From positions 1-64,000 of the forward strand of contig CAJUGS010000007.1 in assembly GCA_910586305.1 (NCBI GenBank): a stretch of DNA of 64,000 nt. Direction: 5' to 3'. A program made the translations under genes and the position numbers. This document shows, piece by piece, positions 9,125 through 16,967 of this stretch. Every line of letters begins with the position of its first letter. Positions within the stretch are counted from its first letter, which is position 1. This stretch comes from an uncultured Duncaniella sp. Lineage in GTDB: Bacteria > Bacteroidota > Bacteroidia > Bacteroidales > Muribaculaceae. The notes under the pieces were generated by a model. That model was not told where the DNA came from, made no database searches, and was given only the letters and a program-made list of their open reading frames with translations.

Positions 9125-12100
9125 TTAGAACGAGAGGTTCACGCCGAAGAGGAATGTGCGGGGACGGGGATAGAAACCCACGTCGATACCCGATACCCAG
9201 TCGGCTGTACCGTAACCGATTTCGGGATCCATACCGTCATACTTGGTGAAGGTATAGAGATTCTGCACCTGGAAGTAGAGACGGGCCTGGCTGCACCACT
9301 TCTGGTTCATGAGCGGAGCAAAGTTGTAGCCGATAGTGAGGTTGGAGAGGCGCAGGTAGTCACCGTCCTGGAGATAGAGGTCGGAGAACTGCCAGTTGGC
9401 ATCGGAGTTGAGCACACGTGGCATGGAGTTGGATGTACCCTCGCCGGTCCAGCGGTCGAGGATGCGGGTGGTGTAGTTGCTCTTGAATCCGTCGGGACCA
9501 CGATAGCTCTGAAGAATCTGATAGCCTGCAGCACCACTTGCCACGAGGCCGAAGTCGAAATTCTTATAGTAGAGGTTGAGGTTGAAGCCATAGGTCCACT
9601 TGGGCATACCGTTGCCGATATTGGTCTTGTCGCTCTCGTCGATCTTGCCGTCGTGGTTGAGGTCGACATAGATGAGATCGCCGGGGCCGACGTTGGGCTG
9701 GAGTATACCGTTGCCGGCAGCCACCCATTCGTCAATCTGCTGCTGGTTCTGGAAGATACCGGCAGTGCGGTAGCCCCAGAAGTAGCCGATGGGCTGGCCG
9801 TTCTCAGCGCGATAGCACTCCTGCGAGTTGTTGTAGATCATGCCTGTGGCACCGTGGATGATACCGTCCTTGTTGGGGATGGAGCCGACCTTGTTCTTAT
9901 TGTAGGCACCGTTGACTGTGATGCTGTAAGAGAAGTCCTTGCCGATCACGTCGTTCCATGTGAGGGCGAGTTCGACACCGGTGTTTTTCACGCTACCGCC
10001 GTTGATGAAGGGAGCATCGGTACCTGCGGTGGCGAGAATGGGAGCCTCTACGAGCCAGTCTTTGTTGGTCTTCACGTACCAGTCGAAGTTCACGGCGAGA
10101 CGAGAGTTGAGCAGGCGGGCGTCAAAGCCTATGTTGGTCTGCTCTGAAGTCTCCCATGTGAGGTCTTCGTTGCCAAGGCGCGAGGGGAAAGCACCCCAGT
10201 TCTGATTGGTGATGCCGGAGTAGTCGGAAAGCTGTCCGTTGGGGCCGATGAACTGTCCGAAGTAAGCGTTGGTATCAGCCACCTTGATGGGGGCGAGATA
10301 CTGGTAGTTCTTCACGTTCTGGTTACCCACACGGCCCCAGCTGGCACGAATCTTGAGGAAGTCAAGCCATGAGCGAGAGGACTCCATGAAGTTTTCGTTG
10401 GAGATATTCCATCCTGCCGATACGGAGGGGAATGTGCCGAAGCGGTGGCCACGGGCAAAGCGCGACGAGCCGTCGCGGCGCACAGTGGCGTTGATCATAT
10501 ACTTCTCCTTCCAGTCCCAGCCTAAGCGGGCAAAGTAGCTGACGGAGCGGGCATCATCGTGGGGATTGCCTTCCACATTAACATTGTTCTCGCCGATGGT
10601 CGATCCTGTGCCATTGTTGATCCAGGCATGGGTCCAGTCGTCAAATCCTTCCTTGAGCATACCCTGGCTTCCACCGAGATACTCGCCGCTGTAGCGGTAA
10701 CACTCCATACCGATAAGGGCATTGAAGTGGTGGTCTTTGATGTCAAAGTCGTAGGTAGCTGTATTGGTCCAGGTGAGACCGAGAGTGTGGGTCATGTTCT
10801 GGCTCACCTTGGTGATGGGAGCAGAGTTCTGGGCGGTGAAATGAGTGAGAGGGCTGAAGCTGCGATAGTCGCTCGAGCCGTATACGGCACCGAATACTGT
10901 GCGCACTCTGAGGTTCTTAATAGGTTCAACCTGTGCATACACATTGCCTGAGAATGTGGCCGACTTGCTCTTGTTGTTACCACACATCATGCTGCCGTAG
11001 GGGTTGCCGTCGTTGACATTCCAGCTGCTGTTGGATGAGTCGTAGTAGAGACCATTGTTGATCACCTCGCCGTTGTAGGTCGGGGTTTCCGTTGCATATA
11101 CGGGGGTGAGGGGCGATGTGCCGAACGCTCCACGCAGTGTGTTGCTGTAGGGGTTGCCCACCTGGATACCGTTGCTCTTCCTATATATAAAGGAAGCCTG
11201 CTCACCCACGGTGATAATACCGTCGAAGAGTTTGTGGTCGGAGTTGATACGGAAATTGTATCGGGAATAGTTGGATGCTTCCTTGCCACCCACAATACCT
11301 TCCTGGTTGACGTAGCCGAGAGAAAGGGCATATGTTGATGTGGCCGAACCGCCGGTCACACCGAGAGTGTAGCTCGATGTGGCTGCGTTGTCGACGATCA
11401 TCTCGTCCATCCAGTCGGTGTCGTAAGTGCCGATGCGCTCACCCTCGGCGTTGGTGCGCCAGATTGATGTCATGGAGTCCCAGTCGTAGGGAGCGAGGCC
11501 CGAGTTGATGTTCTGCTCGTCCATAATCATGCGATATTGGTCGGCATTGAGCATCTTTATCTTGCGGGGAGCATTCTGCCATCCGTAGTAGCCGTCGAAG
11601 GTCACCTTGGCGCGGCCTTCCTTGCCTTGCTTTGTAGTGATGAGCACAACGCCGTTGGCAGCCTGCGCACCATAGATAGCAGCAGAAGCGGCATCCTTGA
11701 GCACGTCGATGCTCTCGATGTCGGAGGGGTTGAGAGTGGAGATGTCACCGCCTATACCGTCGATGAGATACAGAGGCGAGCCGTTGCCGATGGTACCGAG
11801 ACCGCGGATGGTCACCTTCATGCCTTCGCCGGGCTGGCCGGAGTTGGAGGCAATCTGCACACCCGGCAGCTGGCCCTGCATGGCCTGGAGGGGCGAGGTG
11901 GTGTTCATCTTGGCAATGTCGTCGCCCTTAATCTGGGCGGTAGCACCGGTGACGAGTTTTTTCTTCTGTGTGCCGTAACCGACAACCACTACCTCGTCGA
12001 GTACCTCGGAATTGTCGAGAAGGGCCACATCGAGGCGGGGGCCGTCAACGACAATCTCACGTGTCTGCATTCCCACATAGGAGAAGCTGAGAGTAGCGCC

Positions 12101-12334
12101 TGTCTCAACCTTGATGGAGTAGTTTCCGTCAAGGTCGGTAGATGTTCCCTGGTTAGTACCCTTGACAAGGACGCTGACGCCGATGAGCGGTTCGCCGTCC
12201 GAGGCCTGGGTGACCGTGCCCTGCACTGTGATAGGTGCAGCAGATGCACTCATACCCAGCAAAAGGGTGAGCGCAAACAGGGCAACTCGGAAGAGGTGCA
12301 GCGACGTGCACCGTTCCAAACATTTTTTTCCCAT
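9125..12334 (-). CDS. susC: SusC/RagA-family TonB-linked outer-membrane transporter
   Basis: A 1069-residue TonB-dependent transporter for oligosaccharides. After the signal peptide (about 1-33) comes a carboxypeptidase-regulatory-like domain ('DGEPLIGVSVLVKGT', about 36-110), then a TonB box region ('LDEVVVVGYGTQKKK') and the plug, with the SusC motif 'DVLKDAASAAIYGAQAANG' near 210-230. The beta barrel ends in a C-terminal Phe (GVNLSF), as expected for an outer-membrane protein. It is the first gene of the minus-strand operon, with a strong promoter at 12499-12530. Import of xyloglucan oligosaccharides is inferred from the neighbouring enzymes. Confidence 0.95.
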   Translation of the reverse strand: MGKKCLERCTSLHLFRVALFALTLLLGMSASAAPITVQGTVTQASDGEPLIGVSVLVKGTNQGTSTDLDGNYSIKVETGATLSFSYVGMQTREIVVDGPRLDVALLDNSEVLDEVVVVGYGTQKKKLVTGATAQIKGDDIAKMNTTSPLQAMQGQLPGVQIASNSGQPGEGMKVTIRGLGTIGNGSPLYLIDGIGGDISTLNPSDIESIDVLKDAASAAIYGAQAANGVVLITTKQGKEGRAKVTFDGYYGWQNAPRKIKMLNADQYRMIMDEQNINSGLAPYDWDSMTSIWRTNAEGERIGTYDTDWMDEMIVDNAATSSYTLGVTGGSATSTYALSLGYVNQEGIVGGKEASNYSRYNFRINSDHKLFDGIITVGEQASFIYRKSNGIQVGNPYSNTLRGAFGTSPLTPVYATETPTYNGEVINNGLYYDSSNSSWNVNDGNPYGSMMCGNNKSKSATFSGNVYAQVEPIKNLRVRTVFGAVYGSSDYRSFSPLTHFTAQNSAPITKVSQNMTHTLGLTWTNTATYDFDIKDHHFNALIGMECYRYSGEYLGGSQGMLKEGFDDWTHAWINNGTGSTIGENNVNVEGNPHDDARSVSYFARLGWDWKEKYMINATVRRDGSSRFARGHRFGTFPSVSAGWNISNENFMESSRSWLDFLKIRASWGRVGNQNVKNYQYLAPIKVADTNAYFGQFIGPNGQLSDYSGITNQNWGAFPSRLGNEDLTWETSEQTNIGFDARLLNSRLAVNFDWYVKTNKDWLVEAPILATAGTDAPFINGGSVKNTGVELALTWNDVIGKDFSYSITVNGAYNKNKVGSIPNKDGIIHGATGMIYNNSQECYRAENGQPIGYFWGYRTAGIFQNQQQIDEWVAAGNGILQPNVGPGDLIYVDLNHDGKIDESDKTNIGNGMPKWTYGFNLNLYYKNFDFGLVASGAAGYQILQSYRGPDGFKSNYTTRILDRWTGEGTSNSMPRVLNSDANWQFSDLYLQDGDYLRLSNLTIGYNFAPLMNQKWCSQARLYFQVQNLYTFTKYDGMDPEIGYGTADWVSGIDVGFYPRPRTFLFGVNLSF

Positions 12335-12498
12335 TGTTTTTAAAGATTTACCGGTTAGTATTTAAGATTGTTTGTTTTGTATGCTATGTCAGAGCTTTGA
12401 AGTGTATGGCAGATGCAGGTAAGAAGAATTCTTAGTGTGGTTTTGACACTTAAAAATCGTCGGTTTGAGTTCAGTTATGTTTGCATAATAAACTTTAG

Positions 12499-12530
12499 CA
12501 AATGTAAAAAGACCTTTCGAAAACTCCAAA
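12499..12530 (-). promoter_or_regulatory. Promoter of the susC operon
   Basis: On the minus strand -33 TTTG (12527-12530) and -7 TACATTTG (12499-12506) are separated by 20 nt, which fits the Bacteroidota consensus. Start of transcription is expected near 12493. Confidence 0.75.
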
Positions 12531-12694
12531 TTTTACATCCACTTCATTGTGGCGGTTTTTCGGTCTGAAGGGGTAGTATTTGTTATATCTTTATGGGTGA
12601 ATTGTTTTGTTGCCGGTCTCTTATGCGCTGACATTCAGCATATAGACAAAATGTTAAAAGTTACATCACGTCACACAATTTTTCACACCTTCAC

Positions 12695-12725
12695 TTGTGG
12701 ATGTCACGGATATTGATTTACTTTG
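12695..12725 (+). promoter_or_regulatory. Candidate promoter of the hybrid sensor gene
   Basis: TTGT (12695-12698) and TTACTTTG (12718-12725) are 19 nt apart. The -7 element has one mismatch to TAnnTTTG, consistent with weak constitutive expression of a sensor. The coding sequence starts about 55 nt later. Confidence 0.45.
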
Positions 12726-12784
12726 CAATACCAAACCAAACCTATCTCCGAGTCACGCAGTCAATGACGTGTCTCCAATCGACC

Positions 12785-15700
12785 ATGAAAAAACTGTTTG
12801 CTATAATCCTCATCATCACAGCCACCTTGCTGCAGGCCCGCGGAGATAATCTCAGGCTTAGCCGTTTCGATATGGAAGGAGGCCTGACAAACAATAAAAT
12901 CAACACACTCACCCGCAGCCGAGACGGATTCCTGTGGCTCGGATCCATAGCCGGACTCGTGCGTCACGACGGATACAATTACCGCATCTATTATATCAAC
13001 GGCACTCCCCTGGTGCCACAGGGAGAAAACGACGTCGACGCCGTTATCGAGGACGCATCCGGAAGGCTTTGGCTCAAGAGCCACGACACATGGCACACCT
13101 ACAATCCTCTCACAGACCGTATAGAGCACAACGCAGACTCAATACTCGCGAAAAGAGGAGTAACAGGCTCGGTGACGAGAATCGACAAGGACTATAATTC
13201 CGGGATGTGGATCTACACCGATGCTGACTCTGTGTTCCACCTTCCGGCCAACGCGCCAAAAGCCTTCCCCATCAACTTCGGCGACTTCCCGACGCTGGAA
13301 AACAAGGTGATAACATCGTTTGCCGACTCGGGACGCGGCATGACAGCCATAACCGACAGGGGGGAACTCTACGAGATATCACCCGTCACTCACCGCGTGG
13401 AGCGATATGACAACCACATACCACGCATCACAGGACGTGACGAGAAAATGGTCCACACCATTTTCTATGACCGCGAGGGATACTGCTGGATCTATACCAC
13501 CGAGCGCCTGTGGCTCTTCGACTCCAACCTGCGTGTATGGAAAGAGCATCTTCTGCCAGGCGAGGGACGCAATATGATTGTCAAATCCATAATGCAGGAC
13601 TCAAACGGCCGGATGTGGCTCGCACGCGACCACCACGGACTCGAAAGGATATTAAAGCGAGGCGACAGATTTGAATTTGTCCACGGAGCCGACAGCGAGA
13701 TGCTCCCCGACAACTCGACCATAACCGCTCTATATGAGGACCGCAACGGCACCATATGGGTGGGTACATTCAAATACGGACTGTTTCTGGCCAACGAGAG
13801 CACCCACAAGTTCTCGCTCGCCAGAATGCCCGACACCAACTGTCTGTTCACCCGTCCAGACGGAAAAGTATGGGTCGGCACCGACTCTGACGGTCTACTG
13901 CTGTGGAATCCTGCCGACGACACATACACCCCCCTCCCCGACCCTTCCGAAGGCTCGGAACCAAGCTCGGTGACGGCCCTCTACGAGGATCCGCAGTCAA
14001 CCCTGTATATAGGCAGTTTCTCGCGCGGACTCCGCACACGTCGCGACGGCCACTTCAGGCGCCTCGACACCAAAAGCCCGATTGACGACACATACACATG
14101 GGCAATAACACCCTCGAAAGACGGCTCGCTATGGATAGCCACACTGACTGCCGGGTTCTTCAACTTCGACCCACGGTCAGGCAGCGTGACACCATACACC
14201 ACTGCGAACTTCCCGCTCACTTCCGACTGTGTGATGTCCATCGTCGAAGCCCCCGACGGCACCGTCTATGCAGCCACAGCCTACGGCGTCTTGGTACTAT
14301 CAGCCGACAGAAAGAACATACGCCCGCTCGAAGGGCTACCGCTCGTGACTGTCAACGACCTCCTCGTCGACCACCGCGGACTCCTATGGATAGCCTCGCA
14401 ACAGGGAGTCAATATCTACGACCCGCGTCACAACAAACTGGTCGGGGCGGAATACGCAGCCTCTCCTGGCGCAAGATACGCCACTGGCATCGAAGAAGAC
14501 CGAAGCGGGACAATCTGGGTGGCCGAGGGAGGCAAACTGGTCAACTTCGAGGTGAACTACGACGAAAACACAGGCGACATACAGACGACTCCTCGAATCT
14601 ACGACTCACGCGACGGACTGCAGAACGTGGACTTCAACCACCGCTCATTCGCACTCCTTCCCTCCGGCCAACTCCTCGTGGGAGGCCTGCACGGTGTCAA
14701 CCGCTTCGACCCCGACGAAATATCGTTCAACAATGTCGCGCCCAAGGTGATGTTCTCATCCATCTCGGTAAATGGCAATGAGATAGCTGTCGGCGAGAAG
14801 GTGAACGGACGCACCATACTCCCCACCTCGCTCAACAGCTCCCCAGTGGTCAGCCTCGGGCCCGATACCAACGACTTCACAGTGGCCTTCGCCACCGATA
14901 ACTTCGTCCTTCCAGGCAAGACCGTGTTCCACTACCGTCTCGAAGGACTCGATGACGAGTGGAAGACCACCCCGCCCGGAAGCAACTACGCCACCTACAC
15001 CAACCTCTCGCCCGGCAACTACCGCCTGCTGGTGAGAGCAGTCAACAACGACGGAATCATAGGCGACGAGACGGCCATAGACATCAGCGTAGACCCTCCC
15101 TTCTATCTCACAGTCTGGGCCTTCATCTTCTATGCCCTTCTTTTTGTCGCAGCAATCGCAGCAATCATCATAGCCATCCGCCGGCACGAACGCCGCCGCT
15201 TCACGGAAAAACAGCACAAGGAAGCGCTCAAAAAAGAAGAAGAACTCAACAACATGAAATTCAAGTTCTTCACAAGTGTGAGCCACGACCTGCGCACGCC
15301 GCTCACCCTCATCATCTCCCCGCTCGACACCATGATAAAGGAGACCGAGGACGAGTCGAAGAGAGCACGGCTCGGCATAATGCGACGCAACGCCGGCCAC
15401 CTGCTCGACATGGTCAACCAGCTGCTCGACTTCCGCAAAATCGAGATGGACGGTCTCAAACTCCATCCGACTCATGGCGACCTCGCCGTGCTCATAGCCA
15501 ATATATGCAACTCCTTCAAGATGCTCTACACCTCCAAGAATGTCACTCTCGACTTCAGAAGCGACACTCCCACTCTGCCAATGACATTCGACGACGACAA
15601 AATGTACAAGGTGATGATGAACCTGCTGAGCAACGCATATAAATTCACCCCCGACGGAGGCAGAATAGAAGTGGCCTTGACCTGTTCAGAGGACAGAAAG

Positions 15701-16837
15701 AATGTCACAGTCACAGTCAGCGATACAGGCAGCGGAGTGTGCGACGCAGACAAACAGCGCATATTCGACCGCTTCTACCAGTCTGAGAGTATAGGCACCG
15801 AAACATCGGGCTACGGAATCGGCCTCGCACTCGTCAAGGAATACATCGAACTACACGAAGGCACCATAGAGGTAAAAGACAATACACCTTCTGGAGCTGT
15901 CTTTGAGTTTACCATGCCTGTAGTGGACGACACCACACCGACAGTCGACGACATGGTGCGCCCGAAAAACGCAACACCGGGGGCGCTCTATGCACCGCTT
16001 CCCGCCCCGGAGCCCAAGAAACCGGCACAGGAGCCTACGCCACAGCCCGGTACCGCCGACGGCGAAAAACCTCTGGCACTCGTCATCGACGACAATATCG
16101 ATATGCTCCGGTTTCTGAAAGACGGACTCACATCAGAATTCCGGGTGTTCACGGCCACCGACGGCGAGGCGGCTCTCACACTGCTCGCCACCATCAAGCC
16201 GGCAATAATTGTCACCGACATAATGATGCCGTCGATGGACGGAGCCGAGTTGTGCCGACGCGTCAAGGGCAACCCCGACCTGGCCGACATCCCCCTGATA
16301 GCCCTGTCGGCCAAGAGCGACGAACAGGCCAAGGTGGAGATGCTCACCATAGGTGCCGACGACTATATCACAAAGCCGTTCAACATCGAGCTTCTCATAC
16401 TGCGCATGAAGAGAGTGGTATCACTCGTAGCCTCCGGAGCCGGACGTCGCCTCATCACCCCCGAACCCGGCAACATCGACATCACTCCCCTCGACGAGAA
16501 GCTCGTCGAGAAGGCCATAAAATACGTGGTCAACAACATGAAGCGCACCGATCTCTCCGTAGAGGAGCTGAGCAGCTACCTCGGCATGAGCCGCGTCCAT
16601 CTCTATAAGAAACTCAAGGCTGTGACCGGAAAGACACCCATCGAGTTCATCCGCCTCATCCGCCTCAAGAGAGCGGCCCAACTGCTGCGCGAAAGCCAGC
16701 TCAATGTCTCGGAGGTGGCCTACCAGGTGGGATTCAACAGCCCGAAATACTTTGCACGGTACTTCAAGGAAGAATACAACATTCTGCCATCGGAATACAA
16801 GGACCTGAAGGAGCAGACAACATTCCACCCCCTTTGA
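12785..16837 (+). CDS. Hybrid two-component system sensor/regulator (HTCS)
   Basis: This 1350-residue one-protein signalling system starts at MKKLFAIILIIT, which gives a proper signal peptide; an upstream in-frame ATG does not. The periplasmic part (about 20-690) consists of two-component propeller repeats ('DGFLWLGSIAGLVRHDG', 'NGTIWVGTFKYGLF'), followed by a Y_Y_Y domain (about 700-770) and a membrane helix (about 773-797). The cytoplasmic part has HisKA with His834 (SVSHDLRTPL), an HATPase domain (N box near 945, GSG near 980, GYGIGLAL near 1009), a receiver domain with Asp1145 (VTDIMMPSMDG) and an AraC-type HTH (about 1245-1345). Family members sense an oligosaccharide and activate the adjacent locus. 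It is divergent from susC and followed by its own terminator. Confidence 0.96.
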   Translation: MKKLFAIILIITATLLQARGDNLRLSRFDMEGGLTNNKINTLTRSRDGFLWLGSIAGLVRHDGYNYRIYYINGTPLVPQGENDVDAVIEDASGRLWLKSHDTWHTYNPLTDRIEHNADSILAKRGVTGSVTRIDKDYNSGMWIYTDADSVFHLPANAPKAFPINFGDFPTLENKVITSFADSGRGMTAITDRGELYEISPVTHRVERYDNHIPRITGRDEKMVHTIFYDREGYCWIYTTERLWLFDSNLRVWKEHLLPGEGRNMIVKSIMQDSNGRMWLARDHHGLERILKRGDRFEFVHGADSEMLPDNSTITALYEDRNGTIWVGTFKYGLFLANESTHKFSLARMPDTNCLFTRPDGKVWVGTDSDGLLLWNPADDTYTPLPDPSEGSEPSSVTALYEDPQSTLYIGSFSRGLRTRRDGHFRRLDTKSPIDDTYTWAITPSKDGSLWIATLTAGFFNFDPRSGSVTPYTTANFPLTSDCVMSIVEAPDGTVYAATAYGVLVLSADRKNIRPLEGLPLVTVNDLLVDHRGLLWIASQQGVNIYDPRHNKLVGAEYAASPGARYATGIEEDRSGTIWVAEGGKLVNFEVNYDENTGDIQTTPRIYDSRDGLQNVDFNHRSFALLPSGQLLVGGLHGVNRFDPDEISFNNVAPKVMFSSISVNGNEIAVGEKVNGRTILPTSLNSSPVVSLGPDTNDFTVAFATDNFVLPGKTVFHYRLEGLDDEWKTTPPGSNYATYTNLSPGNYRLLVRAVNNDGIIGDETAIDISVDPPFYLTVWAFIFYALLFVAAIAAIIIAIRRHERRRFTEKQHKEALKKEEELNNMKFKFFTSVSHDLRTPLTLIISPLDTMIKETEDESKRARLGIMRRNAGHLLDMVNQLLDFRKIEMDGLKLHPTHGDLAVLIANICNSFKMLYTSKNVTLDFRSDTPTLPMTFDDDKMYKVMMNLLSNAYKFTPDGGRIEVALTCSEDRKNVTVTVSDTGSGVCDADKQRIFDRFYQSESIGTETSGYGIGLALVKEYIELHEGTIEVKDNTPSGAVFEFTMPVVDDTTPTVDDMVRPKNATPGALYAPLPAPEPKKPAQEPTPQPGTADGEKPLALVIDDNIDMLRFLKDGLTSEFRVFTATDGEAALTLLATIKPAIIVTDIMMPSMDGAELCRRVKGNPDLADIPLIALSAKSDEQAKVEMLTIGADDYITKPFNIELLILRMKRVVSLVASGAGRRLITPEPGNIDITPLDEKLVEKAIKYVVNNMKRTDLSVEELSSYLGMSRVHLYKKLKAVTGKTPIEFIRLIRLKRAAQLLRESQLNVSEVAYQVGFNSPKYFARYFKEEYNILPSEYKDLKEQTTFHPL

Positions 16838-16876
16838 GTTAACATCCGATACACCACTAAAAACATTTCAAACACC

Positions 16877-16899
16877 GAGCCTCAACATAATTGAGGCTC
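16877..16899 (+). terminator. Terminator after the hybrid sensor gene
   Basis: GAGCCTCAA (16877-16885) and TTGAGGCTC (16891-16899) form a 9-bp stem with a 5-nt loop, followed by GTTTCC. The T-tract is short, so termination may be partial. Confidence 0.6.
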
Positions 16900-16917
16900 G
16901 TTTCCATTTATATATAG

Positions 16918-16925
16918 TAACTTTG
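16918..16925 (+). promoter_or_regulatory. Candidate -7 element for the GH31-GH2-GH3 operon
   Basis: TAACTTTG matches TAnnTTTG, 42 nt before the GH31 start codon. No clean TTTG is found at the expected -33 distance, which would suit an activator-dependent promoter driven by the adjacent HTCS. Confidence 0.5.
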
Positions 16926-16967
16926 CACTTAGACAAAAACATCAATTAACCCGCAATTCTCCAATCC

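Larger units (their letters stand above)
12335..12784. other. Divergent control region between susC and the hybrid sensor gene
   Basis: This 450-nt AT-rich region has no convincing gene. It holds a minus-strand promoter for susC (12499-12530) and a weaker plus-strand candidate for the sensor gene (12695-12725). The susC transcript would have a leader of about 155 nt. The target site of the AraC-type regulator should lie upstream of 12530, but I could not pick out a clear direct repeat by eye. Confidence 0.6.
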
